From: Diphasiastrum complanatum | Lineage: Eukaryota > Streptophyta > Lycopodiopsida > Lycopodiales > Lycopodiaceae | DNA length: 64,000 nt | Reading direction: 5' to 3' | Assembly (NCBI GenBank): GCA_029204225.1 | Contig: CM055111.1 | Location: forward strand, 43,280,815 to 43,344,814 | In this document: piece after piece, positions 33,578 through 45,889 of the stretch | Layout: every line of letters starts with the position of its first letter | Position numbering within the stretch: the first letter of the stretch is position 1 | Made by a program: the position numbers and the translations under genes | Notes under the pieces: model-generated | Databases searched by the model: none | What the model was told of the DNA's origin: nothing | The model's input: only the letters and a program-made list of their open reading frames with translations

Positions 33578-34679
33578 ATGGCCGAATTTCTGGCTAAAGT
33601 CGTTCCTTTACTAATGAAGAAATTTGCCAATAGTCGAACGAGAACTACCCATCCTCAGGCTGCTGGTAGTGGCACAGGGTCTGGGAAATCATTGTGAGTG
33701 GTCGATTTGTACCATATGAGGGACGGTCCCGGTGGGTTGGCTCGGAGGCGGGATTGGCGGTGTGGGACTATGGTCGCACTTTTGCAATCTGAGGCCACTC
33801 TGTTCTGCACCACGGACTGAACCGAGGCAACTCGGGGAGGTCGCGGCTGTCCCCCCTGGGTAGCCGGTCAGTTCTGAGTAATCAGGCTCTTGGGACTACC
33901 TTTCCCAAGCACGCCAATGCACCGTGAGTGTCGGGCACTTGCCTTGTCGCACTATGCCATTTAATTCCACCTTAGTGCGGCGGTCCAACCTCCACCTTGG
34001 GTTTTAGTGGGTGCAACCCCCACACGGCCTGCACCTACGTGGTGTTGGTGCCTACCACTTCGCCTGTTGGAGGCTGTCGCGGTCGAACGCGGGAGGAAAA
34101 GTTGAAGGGGGGGTTAATAACTCTGGTGCATGGGTTTTCCCTGGCCACATCTACGGAGGCTAACAAAAAAAAAATGAAGGGGGGAGATCATAGGGGTTAG
34201 TGGAGTGCAAGGTGCATCGAGAACAGAAGGAGGCCCGAAGTCGAATGTGGACCGAAGAATACACTTGGCTGTGACTTGTAAATGGTAGCTTTAAAACTCT
34301 CGAATCTTGACATTCTTTGTTCTTGCAAGACATCCTTCACCAAAGCCATCACCTTCATCTTCCGTACTATTATTATCGCTTCCATCTGTACCTCGCACAA
34401 CATCTAACTAACCCTCCAACATCTGATACATTTTGATACATTGTCTCCCAACAACATTTGATACATTTTGATATCATATGAGTTTGGTCCAGGCAGCCTG
34501 CCCGTCAGAGCATGAGCTGCCCAGAAACCCTATTTTTTTTTAGTATATATTGATTTGTAACTGCAAGCAGTTTGAAATCTGTCCATTTTTTATAACAATT
34601 TCAATTAAACCAAAAATCACATTCACCTCACCTCAGTGCAATCAGGAATTAAAATTCGAGGAAATTATTTTGTATGCTA

Positions 34680-34895
34680 GAAACATAGTACCCCCGGTAC
34701 CGTTGGTATGGTACCACCGGTACCATAACAATGGTACTGCCGGTACAATACCGCCCTGGGATCCGCTGTACCAAGGCGGTACCATAATATAAAAAAAAAA
34801 ATTCCTGTGTTTTTTTTTTGGTATCGCCGACCGATATGATCCCGCGATACCATATATGGTCCTGCGGTACCGGGATCCGCGGGACCTATGGCTGG
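34680..34895. repeat. GGTACC-rich palindromic cluster
   Basis: Many GGTACC/GGTACCG words in both orientations, plus two GGGATCCGC words, packed into about 210 bp. Frames over it repeat similar peptides (for example WYHRY) only because of the nucleotide repetition. Confidence 0.7.
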
Positions 34896-34902
34896 AAACT
34901 TG

Positions 34903-34905
<3 letters not shown>

Positions 34906-34953
<48 letters not shown>

Positions 34954-34988
34954 CAGCGACTTTTGGCGCAATGCGTTTGCGGCCGGCG

Positions 34989-35027
<39 letters not shown>
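34906..35027. repeat. two (CT)n microsatellites
   Basis: (CT)n at 34906-34950 and 34993-35027, separated by 42 bp. A (GA)n tract follows at 35205-35225. Confidence 0.95.
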
Positions 35028-35031
<4 letters not shown>

Positions 35032-35267
35032 GGCCAAGGCTTCTAATTTTCCTACCCTAAGCAAAGTAAGTCCATATTTTCAAAATTATAGTTGCAGCAG
35101 CAAATCGCAAATCACGAATCGAATCGCGATTCGTTGTGAAAAAAAAGTGATTCGCTGGAATCGCTGTTTTGTTTTTTTTTAAACCAAGAAATATAGGTAT
35201 CGGTAGAGAGAGAGAGAGAGAGAGAAATTAGAGGATTGCAGATAGACAAGTCTCCAGTAGGTTCAGG

Positions 35268-35369
35268 TCTGTCAAAAATTCCACATATACTGTTGAAAGG
35301 ACATTTGGCAGTAAGGTTCTGTCAAAAATTCCACACATACTGTTGAAAGGACATTTGGCACTGAACCTT
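35268..35369. repeat. tandem duplication, about 51 bp unit
   Basis: Two nearly identical copies beginning TCTGTCAAAAATTCCACA, the second immediately after the first. Confidence 0.8.
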
Positions 35370-35701
35370 ACTGAAACGAAGTGAAGAGAACCGTGCCAAA
35401 CCCTACTAAGCAATACTGAACAACCCTAATCTGCACACAATGCTACTGAACTGGAGCAGATCCTATTGAATCACAAAAGACCGTACTGAACTGTAAAAAA
35501 ACCCTGCTGATACTTCAACACTCTAGTTGGTGTCGACTTCGGAATGACAACTATAATGGAGCTATTATTTTTTGGACTTTTTGGCTGTGCAGTATGTTCT
35601 TGATACTTGTGGTTAGGGGGATAAACCCAGTAGTAAAAAAAATTTCAGGTCCAAAAAATTTTCCACGCAAAAAAAAAAAGGCAATTCGCTGCAACTATTT
35701 T

Positions 35702-35883
35702 TCAAATGAATTTTTAAAATTTTCAGAATGTAGGTGGCATCTGTCTTCAATCTACTTCTGGCTGAGTGAATATTCAGAGCAGTCACAGCTTGAACAACCA
35801 GTTTGCAAATAAGCAGGTTACTTACAAAATAATCAGTGCATCTATGGCAAAAGCAGGACCCAATAATCCAAATCCTTAAGTTT

Positions 35884-35940
<57 letters not shown>

Positions 35941-36172
35941 AGCCAAGTCTTCTAATTTCCCTACCCTAAGCAAACTAAGTCCATATTTTCAAATGGATCT
36001 TTAAATTTTTCAAAATGTAGGTGCCATCTGTCTTCAATTTACTTCTGGCTGAGTGAATATTGAGACCACTCAAAGCTTGAATAACCGGTTTGCAAATAAG
36101 CAGGTTACTTACAAAACAATCACTGCATCTATGGCAAAGGCAGGACCCAATAATGCAAATCCTTAAGTTTGT
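35702..36172. repeat. direct duplication of about 183 bp, separated by (CT)n
   Basis: 35702-35884 and 35988-36172 are about 90% alike by eye. Between them lie (CT)n at 35886-35936 and a 50-bp block that repeats the sequence after the earlier (CT)n (35028-35084). The region lies downstream of the CAP-H stop codon. Confidence 0.85.
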
Positions 36173-36610
36173 CGAAACATGTCTATTGCCCAATGAGTGC
36201 TATATCCGTGTGACTTACGAAGATTTCTGGGCATGAAGGCAAAACGCGCAGCAGCATTTGCCTACATAGAGAGATTGCTTTAAAAAAGAAACATAGTGAT
36301 ATAAAATGGACTTTGCTACAGATTTGAAAAGGTAAATAGGCTGTTTTAATTGTCGCCACTCATTTTTGCGAATAAAGACTACACAGGCCAGCCTTCCTAT
36401 CTAAAATACTTCTTGAACTGCCGTCAGAAAGCTGAATTGATGGCTTTAAAATATCCACATCCAGGTTGAACTTGCAGTTACGATAGTCACAGTTAAGGCT
36501 CACCACTTACTTTGACAATGCAGATATGTCACCCCATGCATCACCTGTCTTGATTTACAACATACCACCATGAAGTTTACAGCAGAGAACCAACTGATAA
36601 CTGACGAGAA

Positions 36611-39600
36611 TCAGCGGGAACCTTCAAGTGCAGTCTCTATGTACAACTCATCCATTGTTGAGCAACCCTTGATGAAAAGATTATGTTCGTTTGCCAAATG
36701 TAATAAACATATGAAGCATAGGTGCACCGATACATCTTCTGGAGCAGCTGCAGGACAAGAATCTGGAATGCACTTAAGTAATCTTTGAAAAGATATTCCC
36801 TCCCCGCAATAGCCTTCTTCCTGAATAAATCAGAGTGCCAAATATTAAAACCTACTTAATTCATTATCAGATTTAGAATCTGTATAACCTAGTATGATTC
36901 AAAACAAAATAATATTTGCAGAGTTGAGTATGCATTCCATCAAAAATATTCTCTTCGCCAACGCTCAAAAGACTTACAACATTATAAATATGAGAATGCA
37001 TAAAGTTTGAATGCATAAGCCTGTAATGATAAGCAAAAGCTAATAACCTCCAAATACGGACCTTTGCTGGTGGTCTATTGAGATGCTCCCATAGCGTCGC
37101 TTTCAAAATACGGACATCAACCTGTTTTGATGTTTTATCATAGCTTACTTCAATCTTCTGCACCTGCGTGAAGAAAAATATATCTATAAGCAAGCATTTC
37201 GCCTTTCAAACAAATCAAATAATAAACGGAACCCACCATTACGCTGCATAGGATAAATAGACGAGTGGATTTAAGGACACCATAAATAGTTGGATTGTCA
37301 TACTTTTCGAGGTTGCCTGATTAGGCCATCTGGGGTAGAATTTCCGACATCACTCTGAAAATTGTCCCCACAAGGGTCCTCATCAAAGTTGTCAAACTCT
37401 TCATGATTCCAAGAAGCTTCGTTTGAGTGATCCTCAGAATAAGCTTGTCTCTGTGCAAACTTATCTGCAAACTAACTTGTCAGTGGAATTTAGGCATTAC
37501 TTCAAGGACAGAGTAGCAGTGTTTGTCAACATATTTAGTCTATTGCTATTAACCAGTAGTAACTAGAACATGAATGGATCTATTAACTAGTGAATAATAC
37601 TATTCTGGTAGTCTACCCTATCCTCGTTTCAAATGAAAACAGTTCTACAGTCTACTTTGCTAGGCATATCTTTCACAAACAAAGTAAAAGATTTTGGATT
37701 AAGACCTGAATCGTGCGGCTGCCTACCACGAACACACTGCAAAAAACACAAGTCCATTAAGCAGAGTAGCCACGGAGGATTCTCTCTAACTACCAAAGTC
37801 CAACAAGTTGTTCTTGAGATTTAAGAAACGTCCTTTGTACGTAAAAAACTCATATTGAACCAGCATGTAGATGCCTTGCCTCTTGTTCACATGCCACCAC
37901 TAAATCATCGCAATAAAATTCCTATATTTCTCTAACAAGCTACTGGAAAATCAGACAACCAACAAGACTCGCGTAAAATTACATTCATGAATTCTAGAGA
38001 TACCTGCCATACTGCAAGAGATCGAAGAAATAATCTGAAGAGGTCCGCTACTTGATAGTGATGATCGACCGGCAACAGGGTACTCGGATAATGTTTGGAT
38101 TGAGGTAGGAGATTAGTGCGCAGATCTGGAGGTGCATCAAAAAATGACATATTTTGCTCAACTGCCTTGGTGAAATCTATGCAGAAAGGTTGCCCTTTTC
38201 TCTTCTTTTTCATGTTAAGGGAATCCACCAACTTTTCCTCAGCGTTCACATATTCTACAATACAACCAAAAAAGATGTAAGACTTACCCATGCTTTATCT
38301 GGCTGAAATGAATGAAACTGGAAATAGGAACTTGATTTAGCTCTTGATGTATGAATGTTATTATTGCTCACAAGTCAACAGCCAAATAAGAAGGTTCAAT
38401 TCTTTTGAACCACCAATTGTATGGGCAATTGTTCTTTCATGGTTATGCGTGAAGCCTTGAAACAATAAGACAACTGAAAAAATAGTCCTGCCTCATTTAC
38501 ATACCTCTAGGCTTCATGTATTTCCAGTGCTCTGGCCCAGCCCAAGAATTCTTGCTTGAAAGTATGGATATTCCTGCTAATGTCTCATCTACATTTGTTT
38601 CACTTCTTTCGTCATTTATGATGACATCTTGTAGTTCACCATTGTCTACTTCTGACTGAAAAATCAATCAATAAAGTTAATCACAACATTTCCAACTCAA
38701 ACTTCTGGAAAGCCAGCTGTTGTCAAAAACATGTTCTATGCAATTTAAACACTACTAGAACTTATGCAGATACTGCTATTAATGAAGCTTCATCATAAGA
38801 AACTGCCTATTCACAATGTTGGATTGTACCTCCTCAACATTTTGCGGGAAATTTGTTCCCTGAGAGCTTGAATCGGGACTTCCTTCAAAAATGTTATTAA
38901 AAACCAGGTCAACATTTTCAAATTGTTGCTCATCAACATCATCAACAATGTCAGAATTGTCATTTTCCTGATCATTGCTTTCTGGATCAAACCAGGTTGA
39001 CTCAAAAGTCATTGTAGAAACACTTGACGTCTCCTCAGCCAGCTTGCGACATGGATCATCTAGTAACTTAGTGATGTCCTTGAGCGTTAGTGATATTGTA
39101 TGTTCTTTCCGCATGCTTTCCATCATCCAATCTATGCTATCTATAAATGCCACAGACATACAGATTCAAAATTCAAATAACTCCATCTATCATAGGAATC
39201 AAGAACTGGAGATAGAAAGGATCAATTAGAAATTTGCAGTTTGTCCAACATACTGTCATCAACAATTGTGTGCAAAAACTTTGAAGAATTAGAGACAATC
39301 TATCCACAGTCCCATTTCTTGTTCACTGAATAATGAATAAGATGTCAGCTTGATTCATTAAAAGGGTGTCTAAGGTTCTCATTTTAATTTCTCTTTTGCT
39401 TTTCTTTCATGTGCATATCATCTTAAAGGCATCATAAATCAGCACCTAGAAATTTGTTCTTCAAAATCAACAATTGTACCTTTTAAGAACGATAAATTGA
39501 TGCTTGGACTATCTTTTGCTCCGCTGTGAGAATAAGATCTCATAGTCTTCTCGGGAACATCCCAAGAATCAAATATCAATTCACAACCCCTGTAAACGCT

Positions 39601-42600
39601 TAGCGTGTTGAGTAGGAGACCTTTAGCTCCACCCTCGTCAAATTGGGCCGAGGTCTGATGAAATAGAGGGTCAACATTGAAAGCCACTGTGAAATTCAAA
39701 CCATCCAAACCACATTCCAGTTGAGCAGAAGAGCCTGAAGGACCTCACCCATCCATCTATCAAACATGCAAATTGCAAAAAGATATAACCATTCAATATA
39801 TCAAGATAGGCTAGTCTTCAAATCCATTGTAAAGAAGAAAAATTTACCATCAAATTTTTTGACATTAAGAACTTCGAATGATTCCAAGGTTGCTGAAGAG
39901 GTTGACTGCATGACACAAATCAATAGCACACTTCATTCTGTGACAAGGATAAAGAAAAATTCTTCCAGATCAACAAATACAGTGTTTACTTTCAAAAGCT
40001 ACAAAATACTTACTTTTCTTTGGGTTTCCCTCCTTGCATCTTCCTGTTCTAGAGCTGTATCGGCACCATTTTCTGGTACTGCAGGTCAATTGCACGCCAA
40101 AATAAGTATAGGTTCAAAGTACACACCAAATTTTGCAATCTTTAAAATTATATGATTATGGCATGGAAATACACAAGGTCAAAATTTTAGCAACTGGCTA
40201 TAGCAATGCAATATGACATTGAAAAAGTGCAATGGTCATTGCATACTCTCAGGAGAATGAGTGTTTGCTGATGTGCGATTAATTCCTCCCAGTACTTTGT
40301 AAGTTTCAGAATGAACTGAATCTACTCTATAGGAATATATTTTGGCACTGGCCTCCAACGTACAACTTGCCTGTTCAGCAATGTAAAGAGAAAATTCACC
40401 AAGTGTCATATGAACATGGAAGCCCAAAGTAACAAATCTCAAATCCAAATAGTAATTCTAATTGAAAATTGAAATTATAGAGTTAACAATTTTCCAGCAT
40501 CTATCTTTACTCCGTCCTAGCTGTGAGGGTACAGTTATTATTTCGTAAAATCAGATTTGAGGCCTCAGTATTTTTTTTCTTCTCCACAATGAATGGATTT
40601 CAGGAGTAGCATATTCTACACTACCAAAAAAACACATTATTCTGATTTTTTTTAAGGAGGGGTGGGGGGGATGTCTTGGTGTATGTGGGGGTGGAGAGAG
40701 AGAACCTTTTGGAAGTTCGTCTGTGTATCTTCACTTGCATCGCACTTAACAAGGTCACTCAGATGGTCGATTAGCTTCAACTCCCAGGTATTCTGCTGAT
40801 TTATTTTCTGGAAAATTCAAAGCAACCAAATCACAGTAAGAACATTATCCTCAGGTAGGAGCTTCGGCAAGTAAATAAATATCTATATAAGACATGCATA
40901 TATCGAATGGAAAATCCAAGCTAGATAAAAATTGGCCAGAAGTTGCGATGCAAAACCCTCAATTCAAGATATTAATGAGGGAAACATCGACCAAGGTTGC
41001 ATTCAAACAAATCAAACGTATCAAACATCCACGTTTGACATGCACTTGAAACATTTGAAAGAAAGTTTCAAACGTTTGAATCAAAACCCTATCTTTTTAT
41101 TTGACTTTTTTGCAAGGTTTTCAACAATTAATGCTAATTTAAGTGTTGGAAAGTTAAATATAACATAAAAGTGGTTGAATAAGCATGTTAAACAAATAAA
41201 AGCATTCAATTTACAATGATAGTCGATATGATAATTTCTTTCGGAAAAAACCTTCCAAACATGTATGTAGAATCCATAAATCAGAATATATGATCAACCA
41301 TTTTGGAACATACACCAAATTATGCATAAAAACCATTCATATAAGTTTATGATGAACTAGAGGTCAAACCATTTCCATTTTCTCATACTACTATCTACAG
41401 AAGTAAGAAGTTGATGCATTGTCTTGTAAAATGCAAATACATAATAATGATTCATCAACATCCTCATAATTTGTTTGGTTCAAAGTGAAAATCAAGCTAA
41501 CTACTTACATTCTAGCAAACTAAGCATGGTAACATAGCAAAGCAAGTAGTAAATCAAATGTCCTTGAGTGACATCGGCATCCTCAACATCATCATATAAA
41601 TCAACCTCTTCCTCATCCTCATCCTCATCAAGATCCTTAGGCTCAGCAGGAAAAGATGACGAAGCATGAAAGGAAGTGGAAGCCATGCCCATCTAGATAT
41701 CCCTTCGTTCCTCATCTCGCTCCCCCTCTAGTTGTGGCAAAGTTAACCATCTTCTCAAACTTCCTCGTAAAATCTGTTTTTACTTTTTTTTTGCCGTACA
41801 CTTTTTTTACACACCTTCCCGACGAAAAGTGCATGTAAAAAAGGCAAATTTTTTTACGTGCAACTTCCAGCACTCAGAATAAATGCCTATTTGGTTGCAA
41901 TCCGGGACAACAATCTTGGTCCCGGATCGTTGGCAAGCCGGAATGCACATTTCAAATCGAATTTACAACTGATCGTGATTCTTTGCAAACCACCCAGTGT
42001 TTATACCTAGGCAAGTGAGTCAAAGGGCAATGGACTACCCGATCACATGCCCAAGTTATGTTCTTACTTGATTTGTATAGTAGTTCAGGCTGTTTTTTCT
42101 AAGTCGGAGGTCTTTGGATGAAGATTTGATGTTGAGGCGTGGCAGCAAAGGTCATTAGGTAATGATACAAATAACATGCATAGATCTTATAAAATGCTTT
42201 TGTGAAATTTATCTTTTTTAATTGCCAATATCTTTAGGAACCAAAATGGCTGTCATGATGTTAGCGAAATGGCTACAACTTGCGTCGGATGCTAAACAGT
42301 GTCCTCACAAAAATTTGAGGTATGTTCGTTGCAAAACGCACCTCTTTTTGGGTGATAATCACATGCAAAAAATGCCACCCGAAAACCTGCCATAGGAAGG
42401 CTACATGCCTTAACATGCCATTGCCAAATAAGTTTGCATCCTTCATCAGGGAGGTGGTTGATGGATGAGAGGTCAAGAAATAACAGCGTGGGAGAATTTG
42501 AGAATATGTGGGCGGCCTATCACATTGACTTCATGCCAAAGAATGGATGGTTGTTAGCCATCATTTGGCTGGGCATAAGGTTTGGGGATCAGATCATTCG

Positions 42601-44355
42601 AAAGTCTCACTGGCGGCCAGGGAACCTACTACTGAATCTCTTCTGCAATGTAACACGCTGATTACCTGTAAGAATTGTCCATGATATATAATGCTGGAAC
42701 TTCGGATGCTGGAGCTATAGCAAGGTTTTTTTTCTCCTTTCAGAATGAAGATCATTAAATGTCCAAGCATGTGCTGCGATATAGGAGCCCACAAAAAGAG
42801 GAAAGAGAGGGGAGAAGGAGCAAAGAATTGAATGCAGAAAGACGAGAAGAATAGAAACAGATTCGCGGGGGGGGGGGGGGGGGGGTGACGGGTGAGAGAG
42901 AGAGATCATGGGAGTTGTCTATGAGCTGATGAACAGGATGGTTGAGGGAATACGGTCATGGACGTCTTTTAAAATTGCTCGAATACGTGAGATAGAGAGC
43001 CTTTGCTTGAGAGATGGGACATGATGCGTTCTCCCTTACATGTTGCAGCATTTGCTTTGCATCTACGGTGGCTGGATTGGGGCAAGAGTCCGATGTAGAG
43101 GTTGACAAGGGATGGAAAAAGATTGTGGAGAGATGCTCCGATGGAAATTCTACAAATGAAAAAACATTGTTAAATTAAATGGACATGTAGGAATGGGCAA
43201 GGGTCATTTGGTGAGTCAGTGGCACACTTGGCATCTCAGAGGGAGACGGGTGTGCGTTGGAGGGAGTTCTTTGGAGCCTCCACCCCCGAGTTGCAAAGGT
43301 TGGCAATCAATATACTCAGCCAGGGGCGTAGAGCCTCTCCTTGTTAAAGAAACTGGAATACCTTCTCCTTGATTCATATGAAGAGGATAAATAGGTTGAA
43401 GCCTTCACCCTTGACATGTTGGTCTTTGTGCATTTCACACCCCCCCCCCCCCTAACTTGTTCCAGCAATGTCTTTATGCACATACTATTTGATCTTATCC
43501 CAAGCCCTTCCCATATGCTCTATCATCCAGAATGCCAAGAGCAGGTTTAATTGCCAACGCTCTTTGCAAAAAGGAAAGACATGTCCAAAGGGATTTTTGC
43601 TTCCTTCAACTCGTCCTAAATTATGCGTATAATGGCATGGTTAAAACTTAAAGTTAGGTACTTCCTCTCCTTCAAGCAAGACTTGCGAGCAAGCTCTCAA
43701 AGGAATATAGCGAGCCATTGAGGAGGATCAAAATCTGATCTTCCTCCTCCACAGGAACGCCCACAGCAGCTAGTTCTTCAGAAACTGCATTCACAGTGTT
43801 CATGTACTCCATCATTACAAAACTAACCACCAGAAATGATCTGAATAAGTATCTCCAACACATTCATGGGCATAAAACCAGTTTCTTCCACAACAACACT
43901 TCTGAATCTAGTGTAAGAGGCGAATCTCGACTAAAACAACTTATTCAAAAAGTTAGGGCACATCTTGAAGGCTGAAAGCTACGCTGAGAAATTACTTCAA
44001 TGAAACAAAGAAGAGCGCAGCTTCAACCTAGGTTCGTTTCATAAGCTAATAAGTATCATAGCGGGTTACAAATTCAACTCACATTTTCTGCAGCGAGCTT
44101 GATGCAATTCTGAAACAGATCCTTGATTTGGCTTTCGCTTAACAGATCTCCGATACCATCGCATGAAGAAGAGTCGATTAACGGTGCAGGTGTTCCTTCT
44201 GAATCAGCTGCAACGAAAGATCTTCTTCGTTGCAAAGCAGCTCGAGCAGCGCGCGCTTGGGCTCGCTCATAGTCATCGTTATTGGGACTGAGTAGAAGAC
44301 GACCTGGAGACTGCGTTCGTTCCTTGAGAGCACTCTTCTGCTTCACTGCACTCAT
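36611..44355 (-). CDS. CAPH: condensin complex subunit 2 (CAP-H, kleisin)
   Basis: Thirteen exons, all with GT/AG introns: 44355-44083, 40807-40706, 40370-40247, 40078-40014, 39905-39848, 39686-39480, 39140-38830, 38655-38505, 38254-38004, 37736-37706, 37464-37304, 37163-37062, 36820-36611. They sum to 2046 nt (681 aa plus stop) with no break, close to known plant CAP-H length. CAP-H closes the condensin I ring: its N-terminal region binds SMC2, its C-terminal winged helix binds SMC4, and the middle holds the HEAT subunits, compacting mitotic chromosomes. Recognisable blocks: ERAQARAARAALQRRRS (30-46), VLNVKKFDVAF and DPLFHQTSAQFDEGGAKGLL (around 200-235), KNSWAGPEHWKYMKP (around 415-430), IEVSYDKTSKQVDVRILK (exon 12) and VHLCFICLLHLANEHNL (exon 13). 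Intron 1 is 3.3 kb. An in-frame upstream ATG at 44442 would add 29 residues, including a Glu-Arg run encoded by the (CT)n at 44373-44397; the ATG at 44355 fits the family better. Confidence 0.95.
40808..44082 (-). other. CAP-H intron 1 (3.3 kb) with repeat debris
   Basis: Bounded by a GTGAGT donor and a TTTTCCAG acceptor. It contains a 19-G run (42867-42885), a 13-C run (43440-43452), an acidic 63-codon minus-strand frame at 41501-41692 of unknown origin, and a copia gag scrap. Confidence 0.85.
43672..43863 (-). pseudogene. copia gag fragment inside CAP-H intron 1
   Basis: The minus-strand frame contains EELAAVGVPVEEEDQILILL, the copia gag (UBN2) middle segment (usual form: L…G.pv.dedi…iL.gL). 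No other part of the element is visible. Confidence 0.65.
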
Positions 44356-44372
44356 TTCTCCCCCGCTCTGTT

Positions 44373-44397
44373 TCTCTCTCTCTCTCTCTCTCTCTCT
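44373..44397. repeat. (CT)n microsatellite in the CAP-H 5' leader
   Basis: About 12 CT units, 18 bp upstream of the chosen CAP-H start on the minus strand. Read as protein from the upstream ATG it gives alternating Arg-Glu. Confidence 0.9.
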
Positions 44398-44977
44398 TGG
44401 CTCGCTAGATAACAACGCCAGCCGGGGTGACAACACGATCATCAGCTCCAAGTCTGTTCATATTTGTAAAAAATAGTAGATTCACGTGAGAATGTTGAAA
44501 TTCTTCTGTCCTGCCTGCCTTATTAGCTCACAAAACTCCATCTACAAAGCGCATAAAAATCTGGGCCTTCCTTGTCGCCTCGCCCCTCAAGTTCAAGAAT
44601 CATAACCGCTTGCTTGCCTCCTCACTCCTATGATCTTTCCCCTCTCTCCATCAATGCATTGCTTCTTTGCTCATCATAAAATTTGAATTTGTTCATTTGG
44701 AAATTGGCGGGCTTCTATACACACACATACAAAGTATGCATAATGTTATCTTCTCTTAATGTTAACTCTATATATTTTTATTTTTCAAAGCTTAAAGACA
44801 CTATCATATATTCACAAATATTACAAAAAGACTGCAACCCAAGGCCAAGTCACTCGTAAGTCCAAGAGTACAACCTATGTAGCCAAAAGGCAAGGACCAT
44901 AGCACACCACGCAGGGCAGTAGTCCAAAACTAACTAAGTAGTCCGTAGAAAAAAGGTAGCCAACCGAATACAGGCTA

Positions 44978-45075
44978 TAGCCGAATACAGGCACCCTCAA
45001 ACACCTGCTGATTCCTAGCCATCCAAATCTTCCACAAAACTGCTAGCCTTTACACATGCCAAAAAGTAAGAGCCG
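44978..45075 (-). pseudogene. L1-type LINE C-terminal scrap
   Basis: The minus-strand frame reads ALTFWHV, stop, then RLAVLWKIWMARNQQVFEGA. The WKIWMARNQ.VF word is typical of the region after the zinc finger at the C-terminus of plant L1 polymerases. About 30 codons remain. Confidence 0.5.
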
Positions 45076-45116
45076 AAGAACCTATAAGATGGGAGTCACC
45101 GAGCAGAATGGTGTGA

Positions 45117-45338
45117 ATGCCCAGAGAAAAGGTGAAAGGGAAGTCGAAGCAGGAGGAATGGAACATTGTAGCTAAACATGAGGCACATTGGAAACGATGG
45201 GAAGGGGTGGTGCCTGATTGCCAACAACTAGCTGATTCTCATGAAACAAATGCAAAGATTCATGCGTTGATAAAGTTGATGAAGGAAGCAAATGTTGGAT
45301 TTATCTCCTCTACTCTCCTAATCCCCATGTTAATCTAG
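45117..45338 (+). other. unrecognised 73-codon ORF at the edge of element E
   Basis: An open frame rich in Lys, Glu and Trp (EEWNIVAKHEAHWKRW). It runs into the putative LTR of element E at 45293, so it may be the 5' piece of something the element cut. No family is recognised. Confidence 0.25.
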
Positions 45339-45702
45339 TCATTCATCTTTGCAACATCACACAGTCCTCTATAATTGAAGACAAGAAAGAGATTGGCACC
45401 CGACTTATCGGGATAAGCCGACTCATCGGGGAAGCTCGACTTGGCCTACATATTGGGAAGTATGACTTGTCAACTTGCCCGACATAACGATTTACTCGAC
45501 GTGTCCGACATATCGACTTATCAACTATCTCAACTTGATTGGCCACATCAGCGACTTGCTCGACATCTGAATAATTGAAGCCCCCTCACGCTCACTTCCT
45601 GTACTGTGAAACTAACTTGACAATGACAGCAGCCTCCACGATCTCCCATAGACGGCACAAGGCTCCACGTCTTCTCTTTGTACACTCATCTAAACTCTGA
45701 CA
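45293..45702 (+). repeat. putative 5' LTR of copia element E
   Basis: Begins TGTTGGATTT and ends ACTCTGACA (TG…CA) directly before the primer-binding site at 45703-45714 (exact TGGTATCAGAGC). It contains many CGAC/TCGAC words (CGACTTATCG and relatives), unlike the other LTRs here. No 3' partner is present. Confidence 0.65.
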
Positions 45703-45714
45703 TGGTATCAGAGC
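45703..45714 (+). other. primer-binding site of element E
   Basis: Exact TGGTATCAGAGC after …CTCTGACA. Confidence 0.85.
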
Positions 45715-45889
45715 TAATCTGATTCCTCAAGTTGTTTTATCTCAAAGCTATTTCATAGCATGAAAAGCTTCCCACATAACTTGATTCTATTAGCTGATAG
45801 AATAGATGCTTTCTTGTTCTATAGATAGCATTAGATTTTCATTCTTAGGTCACTAATAGTTATTACTATCACCTAGACTAACTATCCAC

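Larger units (their letters stand above)
31982..34174 (+). mobile_element. LINE-like retroelement fragment (5'-truncated, poly-A end)
   Basis: Contains the reverse-transcriptase frame 31982-33187, a 15-G run at 33209-33223, a zinc-finger frame 33239-33577 and a GC-rich 3' tail. It ends in a 10-A run at about 34165-34174. The 5' side lacks an endonuclease domain. GC and CpG content are clearly above the surroundings. Confidence 0.75.

Noticed and set aside
39687-39733. Alternative acceptor that would lengthen CAP-H exon 6
   Set aside because: The AG before GCTCTTCTG also keeps the frame, but it inserts residues into the conserved KKFDVAF block. The acceptor TTTCACAG at 39687 restores that block.
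41501-41692. Acidic 63-codon ORF in CAP-H intron 1 as an extra exon
   Set aside because: Exons 1 and 2 join in frame (…LAAEN|KINQQNTWEL) as in the family, leaving no room for it.
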